Shown here one piece after another: positions 39,756 to 49,408 of a DNA stretch of 64,000 nt. The position numbers were made by a program, and so were the translations under genes. Source of the stretch: Pararcticibacter amylolyticus. Its GTDB lineage: Bacteria; Bacteroidota; Bacteroidia; Sphingobacteriales; Sphingobacteriaceae. Numbering within the stretch: position 1 is the first letter of the stretch; the number at the start of each line of letters is the position of its first letter. Where the stretch lies: NCBI RefSeq assembly GCF_003130405.1, contig NZ_QEAS01000005.1, positions 242,196-306,195 on the forward strand, read 5' to 3'. The notes beneath the pieces were generated by a model. The model did not search any database and was not told the DNA's origin. It saw only the letters and a program-made list of their open reading frames with translations.

Positions 39756-40790
39756 TCAGACAGAGGCGTGTTTCGCCGAATAAGGAATGATCTCTTCAAT
39801 CGTTCCGTCACTGAGGTGCTTAAGCGGCGCCACCTTAACAGAGCGCAGGTGTGTAACGCCCCGGGATAATGACGAATCGTGATAGAACAGGTACCAGGAA
39901 CCTTCGAACTCGGCTATTGAATGATGGTTGGTCCAGCCTACCACGGGATGAAGCACGATCCCTTTGTAAGTGAAAGGTCCGTAAGGATTGTCTCCCACTG
40001 CATAACAGATAAAATGAGTGTCGCCGGTAGAATATGAAAAGTAATATTTGCCTTCATATTTATGCATCCAGGAGGCCTCAAAAAATCTCCGGTCGTGATC
40101 GCCCGCTAACAGAGGCTCGCCGTTTTCGTCGACAATCAGGAGCTCACGAACCGGTTCTGCAAACTCTTTCATATCGTCTGAAAGCAATGCTGCTCTCGGG
40201 CCAAGGGCTTTTTCATGGGGCAGCGGTTCCAAATTCTCTTCACTGTATTTATGGTCCCGGTAATGTTGTAGCTGTCCGCCCCAGATTCCTCCGAAATACA
40301 TATAATGCTTACCGTCGTCGTCACAGAAAACGGCGGGATCAATAGAGTAACTGCATTTAATAGCTTCCGGTTCGGCAGTAAAGGGGCCGCTTGGCGAATT
40401 GCTGCTTGCTACGCCGATCTGGAAGATACCGTCGGCCCTTTTAGCAGGAAAATAAAGATAATAGGTGCCTTCTTTAAAGGCTGCATCGGGCGCCCACATC
40501 TGTTGTTTGGCCCAGGGAACGTCTTTTACATGAAGGGCGACACCATGATCTGTTACCTCTGCCCCCGGCGAATCCATGGATAATACGTGATAATCTTCCA
40601 TGGCAAAATGACTGCCCAGGTCATCAAAGGGGATATCTGTTTCGATATCGTGCGAAGGATAAATGTAGATCCTTCCGTCAAAAACATGTGCCGAGGGATC
40701 GGCTGTGTAAATGTGCTTAACGAGAGGCTGCGATATAGCCCTCCTGTTTAAGTCATCAAAATCAATATGATCTATCGGATCTTCCGGCAT
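39756..40790 (-). CDS. Cytosolic GH43 (subfamily 1-like) beta-xylosidase
   Basis: This 344-residue protein has no signal peptide, so it should act in the cytosol on imported xylobiose or short oligosaccharides. A single GH43 propeller is seen: base Asp31 in YTADPSAHVFDGRIYIYPS, pKa Asp in SIDPAVFCDDDGKHYMYFG, and acid Glu in RRFFEASWMHKYEGKYY. The segment VGWTNHHSI is shared with the GH43 domain of the 32764-35316 fusion, so the two are related; both fit subfamily 1. It is the last gene of an operon with a symporter gene (37 bp upstream) and a lipoprotein GH10. Import of xylo-oligosaccharides and final hydrolysis to xylose are thus encoded together. Confidence 0.88.
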   Translation of the reverse strand: MPEDPIDHIDFDDLNRRAISQPLVKHIYTADPSAHVFDGRIYIYPSHDIETDIPFDDLGSHFAMEDYHVLSMDSPGAEVTDHGVALHVKDVPWAKQQMWAPDAAFKEGTYYLYFPAKRADGIFQIGVASSNSPSGPFTAEPEAIKCSYSIDPAVFCDDDGKHYMYFGGIWGGQLQHYRDHKYSEENLEPLPHEKALGPRAALLSDDMKEFAEPVRELLIVDENGEPLLAGDHDRRFFEASWMHKYEGKYYFSYSTGDTHFICYAVGDNPYGPFTYKGIVLHPVVGWTNHHSIAEFEGSWYLFYHDSSLSRGVTHLRSVKVAPLKHLSDGTIEEIIPYSAKHASV

Positions 40791-40827
40791 AAATTGAAAA
40801 TTTTATAATGTAACGATACAAATACTT

Positions 40828-42387
40828 TTATTCCACTATCTCTGTTCTGATCTCCGAACCAGATTCTCTTCTTTCCCTCAGATCCTTTTCTATTTGCAGT
40901 TCTGTTTCCTTACTGATAGGATACCAGAACAAAAGGATGGCTCCCGCAATAAATATGAGGCCCGGAATGGTACTGATAAGCATCCTTATGCCATTCGTTG
41001 CCGATTCAGCCTGTACAGCCACATCGGGAACATATCCAAATATACCCAATAACCATGCTGACAAAGCTCCTCCCACGCTGAGCCCGACTTTCAGTCCGAA
41101 GATCATAGCAGAGAAAACGATGGCAGTCGCCCGCCTGTTATTTTTCCATTCCGAATAGTCCGCCACATCGGCAATCATTGCCCAGAGAAGAGGAATGGTA
41201 ATTCCATACAAAAATCCATGAATGATTTGTGTAACGAAGACTGCAACAACAGCCGCATTTGAGTAAAAACTGATCGCGATCAGACAGATTGCCGAGAGGG
41301 CGAGAAAGCACCCGTAAATATTCCGTTTCCCGAACCTGTCAGCCAATGGCTTTGAGAGGAATATTCCCAGGATCATCGAAATAGTACTGAAGGCGCTCGT
41401 GAAACTGGCGACAGCATAGGGGGCACTCCCCGGTTTCGTAAATTCTTCAAATGCATGGGGGGGGAAAATGTTGCTCAATCCGCTGATGATACTGTTAAAT
41501 CCTACAATGTCCAGGAATTCAACCTGGCTTGCCTCTGTCAGGTAGTATTTGAAATAAAAGATATTCATTCCTCCTTTGGTCGCAAGCGTTGTGAATACCA
41601 GGATGGTCAGCACCAGCATAATGATCCACGGCTTATTAGCACCCAGGTCAGCCAGGTCTTGTTTGAGCGGGGTTTTCTGCTCTTTTGGGGGAGCAATCCG
41701 TTCCCGGGTTGTCAGGAATGTAATAATGAAACAGATCACTCCTGTAACAGCGAAAACGAGCATCACCTTTTCGAATCCACTAGCTTTGTCGCCGCCTCCC
41801 AGTGAAAGCGCCAGCGGCAAAAGCAGTACCTGGATGGTGAACTGTGCGATCATTACAGCCACAAAACGATAGGATGCCAGACTGTTACGTTCTTTCATGT
41901 CTCCGGTAAGCACCCCGCTCAGAGCGGAGTAGGGGAGATTGTTGGCCGAATAAACAATCACCAGCAGGAAGTATGTAATAAAGGCGTAAGCAATTTTCCC
42001 GCCTTCATTAAATCCTGGTGTCGAAAAGGCCAGCAGGGAGATTATTCCAAACGGGACTGCGGTCCATAACACCCATGGCCTGAATTTTCCCCACCGGGTA
42101 TTGGTGCGGTCGGCTATTGCACCCATAGCGAGATTAAAACAAGCCCCTACTACACCACCGATCAGCATAATAAGACTGGCAGAAGCAGGAGGTATCTTAT
42201 ATATATCGGTATAAAAGAAGGCGAGAAACGCCATTAACGTTTGAAAAATGAGATTTGCCGCCAGGTCACCAAGACTGTAACCTATTTTTTCGGTAACTGA
42301 GAGCTTTTGTCTTTTGGGCACTCCTTTATCTGCCAGAATATCTGATACAGATGAGTTATTGTTTGAACTGTGCATGGTTATTATCAC
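40828..42387 (-). CDS. GPH-family sugar:cation symporter for xylosides / xylo-oligosaccharides
   Basis: This 519-residue inner-membrane protein belongs to the glycoside-pentoside-hexuronide (GPH, TC 2.A.2) group of the MFS superfamily. It shows about twelve hydrophobic segments, the family start KIGYSLGDLAANLIFQ (near 31-46) and the loop GAIADRTNTRWGKFRPW, which are strong GPH signatures. XynP/XylP-type members carry xylobiose and other beta-xylosides with Na+ or H+. The start overlaps the upstream GH10 gene by about 30 bp (ATG 42387; a second ATG at 42375 is possible). Between a GH10 gene and a cytosolic xylosidase gene, the most likely cargo is xylobiose or xylose. Confidence 0.88.
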   Translation of the reverse strand: MIITMHSSNNNSSVSDILADKGVPKRQKLSVTEKIGYSLGDLAANLIFQTLMAFLAFFYTDIYKIPPASASLIMLIGGVVGACFNLAMGAIADRTNTRWGKFRPWVLWTAVPFGIISLLAFSTPGFNEGGKIAYAFITYFLLVIVYSANNLPYSALSGVLTGDMKERNSLASYRFVAVMIAQFTIQVLLLPLALSLGGGDKASGFEKVMLVFAVTGVICFIITFLTTRERIAPPKEQKTPLKQDLADLGANKPWIIMLVLTILVFTTLATKGGMNIFYFKYYLTEASQVEFLDIVGFNSIISGLSNIFPPHAFEEFTKPGSAPYAVASFTSAFSTISMILGIFLSKPLADRFGKRNIYGCFLALSAICLIAISFYSNAAVVAVFVTQIIHGFLYGITIPLLWAMIADVADYSEWKNNRRATAIVFSAMIFGLKVGLSVGGALSAWLLGIFGYVPDVAVQAESATNGIRMLISTIPGLIFIAGAILLFWYPISKETELQIEKDLRERRESGSEIRTEIVE

Positions 42388-43528
42388 TTAGGATATTGGA
42401 GGAATTTTTTTTCTTAAGATTTATGAGCCTGTAAAAAGCAGGTTTCGGCGCGAATTCCCTGTCAAAAAGAAGCGGGTAGTTAGTCCTGCCCGGAATAGGC
42501 CAGTTATTAAGCCATGACACGCCGTCTGCAACTCCCCACACCGTCACCCTGCTGATTTTGTCACGGTGCTTTAAGAAGATACGGAATACTTTTTCATAGC
42601 TGTCAGCCAGCTTTTTCTGAACTGAATCGGGTAGTCCGGCCGTGTAGGGATTTAATGTTGCTGCATACCTTGCTTTTTTACCTACATCTGCTTCATTGGA
42701 TTTAAAAGGCGTAGGCAATACGCTGATATCGAGTTCTGTAAATGCTACTTCAAGCCCAAGCGCGGAAAATTCGGAAATGGCATCTTCAATATTTTTCAAT
42801 GGAAGATTGTCGATGTTCCAGTGTCCCTGGATCCCCACTCCGTCAATCCGTACGCCCGCCGCCTGTATTTTCTTGATTAGCCGGATGGCACCCGCTCTTT
42901 TTGCCGGCTGCTCTATATTGTAGTCGTTATAATACAGCCTGGCTTCGGGAGTGAATTTCTGGGCAAGCCTGAAAGCATCTGTCACATAGTCCTCCCCGAG
43001 TTTTTCGTAAAAGATAGACGTCCTCATGCTTCCGTCTTCATTCAATGCTTCATTCACCACATCCCATGAGTCGATCTTGCCCCTGTATCTTGAAGCTACT
43101 GTTTGGATATGGCTGTTAAAGAACATGCGGACTGAGTCTGCACTTTTCATTCTGTGGACAAAAGCCGGCAATTGGCTGTGCCACACAAGGGTATGGCCGG
43201 TAACTTTCATCTTATTCCGCTTTGCATAGGAAATAAGTTTATCTGTCACATCGAAATGATACACGTTCCATTCGGGATGTATCTCTTCCGCTTTCATCGC
43301 ATTTTCCGGTGTAACCGCATTGAACTGTTCAGACAGGATTTTTGCAGACTTAGGGTCCTTTTCGAGTATTTGATACTCGTTAATAGCTGTGCCAATCAGG
43401 AAATCGTCTTTGAAGCTCTCTTTAAGGGCTGGAGCCTTTTGTATGGCTGTCAGGTTCCGCGGATTCCGGCAACTGTCCAACAAAAGGAATACAGGAATAA
43501 TGGTTACTAAATAACGCGCTTTGTTCAT
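42356..43528 (-). CDS. GH10 endo-1,4-beta-xylanase, lipoprotein
   Basis: This 390-residue protein is a single GH10 barrel with a lipobox at LLLDSC (Cys20) and no extra binding module, unlike the GH10 at 2360-4045. Motifs are complete: GHTLVWHSQLP, acid/base Glu160 in WDVVNEALNEDG, nucleophile Glu265 in FTELDIS, and VTVWGVADGVSW near the C-terminus. It may sit on the periplasmic face and shorten imported xylo-oligosaccharides, because its operon partners are an inner-membrane symporter and a cytosolic xylosidase. The lipobox alone does not tell which membrane side it faces. It is the first gene of its operon, about 90 bp from the shared operator. Confidence 0.93.
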   Translation of the reverse strand: MNKARYLVTIIPVFLLLDSCRNPRNLTAIQKAPALKESFKDDFLIGTAINEYQILEKDPKSAKILSEQFNAVTPENAMKAEEIHPEWNVYHFDVTDKLISYAKRNKMKVTGHTLVWHSQLPAFVHRMKSADSVRMFFNSHIQTVASRYRGKIDSWDVVNEALNEDGSMRTSIFYEKLGEDYVTDAFRLAQKFTPEARLYYNDYNIEQPAKRAGAIRLIKKIQAAGVRIDGVGIQGHWNIDNLPLKNIEDAISEFSALGLEVAFTELDISVLPTPFKSNEADVGKKARYAATLNPYTAGLPDSVQKKLADSYEKVFRIFLKHRDKISRVTVWGVADGVSWLNNWPIPGRTNYPLLFDREFAPKPAFYRLINLKKKNSSNILSDNNHAQFKQ

Positions 43529-43576
43529 ATAAAGGGTTTAATTCTAACTGGCTTTTATTCGTGCTGGTCAGGAAAG

Positions 43577-43640
43577 TAAAACTAGGATACCCCGGCAGCA
43601 AGAAAGGGGACTTTTAGCTATTTTTATGATACAAATGTTT
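43577..43640 (-). promoter_or_regulatory. Shared operator plus -7 box driving GH10-symporter-GH43
   Basis: On the minus strand, 43640-43618 begins AAACATTTGTATCATAAAAA, matching 16 of 23 consensus places. TAGTTTTA (43584-43577), 7 of 8 to the -7 box, follows after 33 bp. The GH10 start codon is about 50 bp further on. A divergent copy lies at 43718. Confidence 0.65.
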
Positions 43641-43717
43641 TATCGCAGACAGGTAATCTGGTCAAACAGGCAAAGCTGCCCTGGCAGGGCTTCTTTTAAG
43701 GACAAAAATATCCGGAT

Positions 43718-43780
43718 GAACATTTGTACTATCAATTTGGTTAATCCTCTCATTCCCGCAAAAACAGGCTGGTAACTTTG
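43718..43780 (+). promoter_or_regulatory. Shared operator plus -7 box driving GH115-transaldolase-esterase-GH67
   Basis: Positions 43718-43740 read GAACATTTGTACTATCAATT followed by TGG, the copy closest to consensus. After 32 bp comes TAACTTTG (43773-43780), a perfect TAnnTTTG. Transcription should start near 43787, about 45 bp before the GH115 start. Confidence 0.75.
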
Positions 43781-43831
43781 TCCCATACAATAACAGACCC
43801 TTTATCAACCTGATTTAAGATTAGCGAAAGT

Positions 43832-46675
43832 GTGAAAAAACTAGTACTCCTGATATTCCTGGTGTTTTCGGCAACTGCCTGTATTCATGCCGGCAGCATT
43901 GTAAAAGACCGCTTTGTCTATACCGAAAAAGGGAAAGATTATTTCCCTATGGTGACTGGTGGCCGGGCAGTTTCCCTTCTGTTTGACTCCCGTGACCATA
44001 AAGGGGTTCTTTTGGCTATAAATAGTTTAAGGGATGATTTTAAAAAAGTAACAGGGAATGAACCTGCTGAAGCAGCCGGCAGGTACAGGATAATAATCGG
44101 AACGGCCGGCAAGTCTCTTATAATTGATGATTTAATCAGGACGGGAAAGCTTCCTCAGAACGGACTTTCCGGAAAAAACGAGAAGTTCATTATCCAGGTC
44201 GTCAAAAGTCCGTTGAAAGGTGTAGAGTCAGCTCTTGTTATTGCCGGCAGCGACAAGCGTGGTACTATATATGGAATTTACGAATTGTCCGCTCAGATGG
44301 GTGTTTCTCCATGGTATTACTGGGCGGATGTGCCGGTTACCAGACGGAATCAATTGTATGTTAAGCCGGGGGGATATACACTCGGAGAGCCGGCGGTAAA
44401 ATACAGGGGAATATTTCTGAATGACGAAGCCCCTGCCTTATCAGGGTGGGCGCATGAAAAGTTCGGCGGATTTAATCACCGGTTCTATGAAAAAGTGTTC
44501 GAACTGATTCTTCGTTTGAAAGGCAATTATTTATGGCCTGCTATGTGGGGAAACAGCTTCAATTCGGACGACCCTGAAAACCCGCGCCTGGCAAATGATA
44601 TGGGCGTGATAATGGGAACCTCCCATCACGAACCGATGATGCGGGCTCATGCAGAATGGAAAAAGTTTGCTGGAGGAGGGCAATGGAATTATGCGACCAA
44701 CGCTTCTGGCCTGGATGAATTCTGGAGACAGGGAATCAGGAGGATGGGGAGTAATGAAAGCGTCGTGACGATAGGTATGCGGGGAGATGGAGATGAACCG
44801 ATGAGCGAAGAAAGCAATATCAGCCTGCTTGAGAAAATAGTCTCTGCCCAGCGCCGCATACTGGAAGAGGAAACAGGGAAGCCGGCGGAAAAGGTTCCCC
44901 AGCTATGGGCTCTTTATAAAGAGGTCCAGGAGTATTACGATAAAGGGATGCGCGTCCCTGACGATGTCACCCTGCTTCTCTGCGATGACAACTGGGGGAA
45001 TATAAGAAAGCTTCCTGAGCTGAAAGATAAGCCAAGGGCAGGCGGATATGGTATTTATTATCACTTTGATTATGTAGGGGGACCGAGGAACTATAAATGG
45101 TTAAATACCAACCCCATTACCAAAGTATGGGAACAAATGCATCTAGCCAGGGAGTATGGGGCAGACCGGCTCTGGCTCGTGAACGTCGGAGATCTTAAAC
45201 CAATGGAATTTCCGATTGAGTTCTTTCTTGACTATGCCTGGAATCCGGAGCAATGGACATCAGACAAGCTGCAGGACTATACCCGGTTATGGGCGGAAGC
45301 TCAGTTCGGCGCTGCACATGCCGGCGAAATAGCAGACATCATCTCTTCTTACACCAGGTTTAACGGAAGGGTGAAGCCCGAACTTCTCAGTGAAAAAACA
45401 TACAGCCTGCATCATTACAGGGAATTTGAAAGGGTGACATCAGACTACCGGGAACTTCTCAGCCGGGCTGAGAAAACGGGTAAACTTTTACCGGCGCAAT
45501 ACCGGGACAGTTATTTTCAGCTTGTTCTTCATCCCGTGATGGCCTGTTCAAATCTTTACGAACTTTATTATGCCGTGGCTTTGAACAGGCTGTATGCTGG
45601 TCAGCGGCGTGCTTCCACTAATGAACTTGCATCAAAGGTCAGAGATTTATTTGCCCGGGATGCAGAGATAAGCAGGATCTATAATCAGGATATCGCCGGC
45701 GGCAAGTGGAACCACATGATGGATCAGACTCATATCGGTTATACTGGATGGCAGCAGCCCGAGACGAATATAATGCCACGCGTAGACGAAATAGAGGTGC
45801 CCGAAAAAGGATATGCAGGCCTTGCACTGGAAAACACCGCCAAATGGTGGCCGGAATCAGACACGGTAGCAGTATTACCGGCATTCAGTCCCTGGTCACA
45901 GCAATCTTACTTTATGGAATTGTTCAACACCGGGAAAACTCCCCTGCAGTATGCAATATCCTCCGGCTCTTCTTTCGTAACGGTCAGCTCCCCTGACGGG
46001 CTTCTGGAAAAAGATAAAAGAATAGAGGTCAGCATTGACTGGAAGAAGGCTCCCCGCGGAGAACACCAGGTACCGCTTGCTGTCAAATGCGGGGACCGTA
46101 CTTACTCTGTTTTAGTAAAAGTGTTTAACCCGGCGGAGGGTGAAAAAATAAAAGGGTATGTGGAAAGCAATGGGGTGATAGCCATGGAGGCCGCTGGTTA
46201 CAGCAGGCTCCGGAAACATGGCAATGCTTCCTGGGCGGTCATTCCCGGTTATGGAAAAACCTCCTCCGCTATCAGTCCTTTCCCCGTTACATCTTCCCCT
46301 TTTTCTGCCGGGCCTCAGGCTCCGTGTGCAGAATACGACTTTCATTCATTTAGTAAAGGAGAGGTGAGTGTGAATGTACTGGTGGCTCCGACCATCGACT
46401 TCCATAATACAGGTGGTATGAGATATGCAGTTTCCATTGATGACGGCGAGCCTCAGGTGGTCAAAATAAACGGGGCATCCCCTGATTGGGGATGGGAAAG
46501 ATCTGTCGCCCGGAATATCAGGATCCTGACATCAAAGCATCAGCTGAAATCTGAAGGAGCTCATACATTGAAACTGTGGGCAATTGATCCGGCTGTAGTG
46601 GTCGAAAGGATCATTATCGATGCAGGAGGGGTAAAAAACTCTTACCTCGGTCCTCCCGAAAGCGCAAAGAAATAA
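43832..46675 (+). CDS. GH115 xylan alpha-1,2-glucuronidase, exported
   Basis: This 947-residue enzyme removes (4-O-methyl)glucuronic acid from internal positions of glucuronoxylan. A signal peptide (residues 1-21) is followed by the GH115 N-terminal domain (about 25-180), the barrel (about 185-500) with [49 protein letters not shown] and [15 protein letters not shown], then a helical region. A C-terminal beta-sandwich (about 770-945, [12 protein letters not shown] to DAGGVKNSY) closes it. All of these are typical of the family and the length is normal. It is the first gene of an operon that also encodes GH67, the other xylan glucuronidase family, which needs the glucuronic acid at the non-reducing end; the two complement each other. 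Confidence 0.93.
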   Translation: MKKLVLLIFLVFSATACIHAGSIVKDRFVYTEKGKDYFPMVTGGRAVSLLFDSRDHKGVLLAINSLRDDFKKVTGNEPAEAAGRYRIIIGTAGKSLIIDDLIRTGKLPQNGLSGKNEKFIIQVVKSPLKGVESALVIAGSDKRGTIYGIYELSAQMGVSPWYYWADVPVTRRNQLYVKPGGYTLGEPAVKYRGIFLNDEAPALSGWAHEKFGGFNHRFYEKVFELILRLKGNYLWPAMWGNSFNSDDPENPRLANDMGVIMGTSHHEPMMRAHAEWKKFAGGGQWNYATNASGLDEFWRQGIRRMGSNESVVTIGMRGDGDEPMSEESNISLLEKIVSAQRRILEEETGKPAEKVPQLWALYKEVQEYYDKGMRVPDDVTLLLCDDNWGNIRKLPELKDKPRAGGYGIYYHFDYVGGPRNYKWLNTNPITKVWEQMHLAREYGADRLWLVNVGDLKPMEFPIEFFLDYAWNPEQWTSDKLQDYTRLWAEAQFGAAHAGEIADIISSYTRFNGRVKPELLSEKTYSLHHYREFERVTSDYRELLSRAEKTGKLLPAQYRDSYFQLVLHPVMACSNLYELYYAVALNRLYAGQRRASTNELASKVRDLFARDAEISRIYNQDIAGGKWNHMMDQTHIGYTGWQQPETNIMPRVDEIEVPEKGYAGLALENTAKWWPESDTVAVLPAFSPWSQQSYFMELFNTGKTPLQYAISSGSSFVTVSSPDGLLEKDKRIEVSIDWKKAPRGEHQVPLAVKCGDRTYSVLVKVFNPAEGEKIKGYVESNGVIAMEAAGYSRLRKHGNASWAVIPGYGKTSSAISPFPVTSSPFSAGPQAPCAEYDFHSFSKGEVSVNVLVAPTIDFHNTGGMRYAVSIDDGEPQVVKINGASPDWGWERSVARNIRILTSKHQLKSEGAHTLKLWAIDPAVVVERIIIDAGGVKNSYLGPPESAKK

Positions 46676-46712
46676 CTTTAAAAATAGAACAAAATATCAA
46701 TTAAATATCATT

Positions 46713-47384
46713 ATGAAGTTTTTTATCGATACTGCAAACCTTGCTCAAATTAAAGAAGCACATGAAATGGGCGTATTGGACGGCGTTACCACCAATCCGA
46801 GCCTGATGGCAAAAGAAGGGATTTCCGGACATGAAAGGGTTATAGAACATTATAAAACAATTTGCGGCATTACAGACGGCGACGTAAGCGCTGAGGTGAT
46901 TGCTACTACATTTGATGAAATGGTAGCCGAAGGAGAAGCCCTGGCGAAGTTACATGAACGGATTGTAGTGAAGGTCCCCATGATAAAAGAAGGGGTAAAG
47001 GCCATCAAATACTTTACATCCCGCGGGATCAAAACCAACTGTACCCTGGTTTTCTCTGCCGGACAGGCTTTGCTGGCTGCCAAGGCAGGAGCTACTTATG
47101 TATCCCCGTTCATTGGCCGGCTGGATGATGTATCAACTGACGGTTTAGGCCTGATAGAAGATATCCGGACTATTTACGACAATTACGGATATGCCACCCA
47201 GATCCTTGCGGCATCAGCGCGTCATCCAATGCATATAGTGGAATGTGCTAAAATCGGAGCTGACGTCGTCACTGCGCCACTTTCCGCAATCGCGGCACTG
47301 CTCAAACATCCTCTTACAGATAACGGCCTGGCGCAATTCCTGGCAGACTATAAGAAGGCGGCTTCGCAGGCAGCTATCGGATGA
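46713..47384 (+). CDS. Transaldolase / fructose-6-phosphate aldolase family (small class)
   Basis: This 223-residue cytosolic protein has the short transaldolase fold: [20 protein letters not shown] and GVTTNPSL at the N-terminus, Schiff-base Lys87 in [28 protein letters not shown] and [11 protein letters not shown]. Members of this size act either as transaldolases or as fructose-6-phosphate aldolases; the sequence as read here does not decide. Between GH115 and an esterase gene, with 37-40 bp gaps, it should be co-induced with xylan breakdown. With the split transketolase at 23-25 kb it would complete the non-oxidative pentose phosphate steps needed for xylose and arabinose. Confidence 0.92.
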   Translation: MKFFIDTANLAQIKEAHEMGVLDGVTTNPSLMAKEGISGHERVIEHYKTICGITDGDVSAEVIATTFDEMVAEGEALAKLHERIVVKVPMIKEGVKAIKYFTSRGIKTNCTLVFSAGQALLAAKAGATYVSPFIGRLDDVSTDGLGLIEDIRTIYDNYGYATQILAASARHPMHIVECAKIGADVVTAPLSAIAALLKHPLTDNGLAQFLADYKKAASQAAIG

Positions 47385-47424
47385 TCTTAGGGCTTAAAAG
47401 CCCGGTAAACAAAATTCTTCGTTT

Positions 47425-49368
47425 ATGCAGCGTATTAAGATATTTTTCTCATCTCTCATATTGTCGGCTGTGCTGTCTTTTTCGGCATCGGCACAGGTAC
47501 GGCTTCCTCAGATTATCAGAGACAGCATGATTTTGCAAAGAAACGCTCCTTTGAAATTATGGGGATGGGCATCTCCCGGTGAAAAGGTACGGATCCGCTT
47601 CAACGGAAAAAGCGCCGCAGGCAAGACCAGTCCGGGCGGCCGCTGGCAGGTTCAGTTACCCGCTATGAAAGCAGGAGGGCCTTACACCATGACTGTAAGC
47701 GGGAAAAATACCATTGTACTGAAGGAAATTTTGATCGGGGATGTCTGGGTATGTTCCGGTCAGTCTAATATGGTGCATCAACTGGCCATCCACAACATCA
47801 CGTATGCAAAAGATATCGAAACGGCGGACTATCCGCAAATCAGGCAATTCTGGATTCCAACAACTACACGCTTGGAGGGGCCTGCCGCCGATCTTCCGCC
47901 GGGCAATTGGAAATCCGCCAATCCGAAGGATGTCAACACCTTTTCTGCAGTAGCTTATTTCTTCGCAAGGAATATCTTTGAAAGGCATCATGTGCCTGTT
48001 GGGATCATTAATGCAAGTGTAGGAGGTACTACTATCGAAGCGTGGACGGGCGAAGATGGACTGAGCGGTTTTCCCGGGATAAAGGAAGTGATCACCCGTA
48101 ACAAGGATACTGCCTGGGTAATGAGTCAGAAACGCCGGCAGCCCGCCGGAAACACGGCCAGAATGAAAGATGCCGACAAAGGTACGAGCGGACCGGTCAG
48201 CTGGTTTGATCCTTCCTATGTTCCGAAAGGCTGGCAGGCTTTCGATGTTCCGGGCTACTGGGAGGATCAGGGGATCCGCGATCTCGACGGAGTCGTGTGG
48301 TTTCGGAAAGAATTTGAACTGCCTGTGCATGTTGCAGGAAAAAAGGCTTCCTTATTTATGGGAAGGATTGTTGATGCCGATATCGCATATCTTAACGGGA
48401 AACAGGTGGGCAGCACGTCTTATCTGTATCCTCAAAGACGGTATCAGGTTCCGGAAGGAGTTCTGAAGGCCGGGAAAAATATCCTGGTGGTCAGAGTTCA
48501 GAACAATTCAGGCAAAGGTGGCTTCGTTCCGGTGAAACCTTATTTTCTGAAGGTGGAAGATGTTGAGGTGGATCTGAAAGGTGACTGGGAATATAAGGTA
48601 GGGCAGGTTTACAGGCGGGACAATGCATCCCGCGGATTTTATGCATTCTCAGAGCAAAGTCAGCCGGCGTCCCTGTTTAACGCCATGATCGCTCCTTTTA
48701 CATCTTATGCTGTGAAAGGTGTACTGTGGTATCAGGGAGAGAGTAATACCGGGAATGCACAGGAATACGGGAAACTGCTGCCTGCTTTGATCGCAGATTG
48801 GAGAAAGCAGTTTGGCAGGGCAAACCTTCCTTTTTATTATGTCCAGCTGCCGAATTTTGGCGACGCGGTCTATCTTCCCTCAGAGAGCGGTTCGGCGGTG
48901 ATCCGGGAAGCGGCTTTAAAAACATTGTCGGTTCCTAATACAGGCATGGCTGTGACCATCGACCTGGGCGAATGGAATGATATCCATCCGGATAATAAAA
49001 AAGACGTCGGCGAACGCCTGGCTTTGATAGCACGGCATTTCCTTTACGGAGAAAAAGACCTGGTATTTAGCGGGCCGCTCTACCAGTCATCCAGGATAGA
49101 AGGAAATAAAATAATTGTTAGTTTTTTACACACAGGCGGCGGGCTGATCAGCATAGACGGCGAGCCTCTCTCTCAGTTTGCTATAGCAGGAGCCGACAGG
49201 AAGTTTGTGTGGGCTAATGCCAGGATCACGGGGGATAAAGTGGAGGTTTGGTCGGATGAAGTTCCGCAGCCTGAATTTGTACGCTATGCATGGGCTGATA
49301 ATCCGGTCGGTCCCAATCTGTATAATGTTGAAAAATTGCCTGCATCTCCTTTCAGAACGGATGAGTAA
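47425..49368 (+). CDS. SGNH-type acetyl esterase (sialate-O-acetylesterase-like, CE20-like) with inserted jelly roll
   Basis: This 647-residue exported protein (signal peptide 1-23, ending SASAQ) carries a sialate-O-acetylesterase-type SGNH hydrolase. Nucleophile Ser114 lies in CSGQSNMVHQL, the oxyanion Asn in WYQGESN, and Asp519/His521 in WNDIHPDN. The catalytic domain is interrupted by a GH2-like beta jelly roll (about 265-385, GVVWFRKEFELP to RYQVPEG). This arrangement is described for CE20 enzymes that deacetylate plant hemicelluloses. In a xylan operon between GH115 and GH67, acetyl-xylan fragments are the likely substrate; sialic acid is unlikely. It is distinct from the compact CE6 at 21786-22655. 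Confidence 0.85.
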   Translation: MQRIKIFFSSLILSAVLSFSASAQVRLPQIIRDSMILQRNAPLKLWGWASPGEKVRIRFNGKSAAGKTSPGGRWQVQLPAMKAGGPYTMTVSGKNTIVLKEILIGDVWVCSGQSNMVHQLAIHNITYAKDIETADYPQIRQFWIPTTTRLEGPAADLPPGNWKSANPKDVNTFSAVAYFFARNIFERHHVPVGIINASVGGTTIEAWTGEDGLSGFPGIKEVITRNKDTAWVMSQKRRQPAGNTARMKDADKGTSGPVSWFDPSYVPKGWQAFDVPGYWEDQGIRDLDGVVWFRKEFELPVHVAGKKASLFMGRIVDADIAYLNGKQVGSTSYLYPQRRYQVPEGVLKAGKNILVVRVQNNSGKGGFVPVKPYFLKVEDVEVDLKGDWEYKVGQVYRRDNASRGFYAFSEQSQPASLFNAMIAPFTSYAVKGVLWYQGESNTGNAQEYGKLLPALIADWRKQFGRANLPFYYVQLPNFGDAVYLPSESGSAVIREAALKTLSVPNTGMAVTIDLGEWNDIHPDNKKDVGERLALIARHFLYGEKDLVFSGPLYQSSRIEGNKIIVSFLHTGGGLISIDGEPLSQFAIAGADRKFVWANARITGDKVEVWSDEVPQPEFVRYAWADNPVGPNLYNVEKLPASPFRTDE

Positions 49369-49408
49369 CGGCAAACATTTTTTACTACTAACTAATACGT
49401 AACTAATC

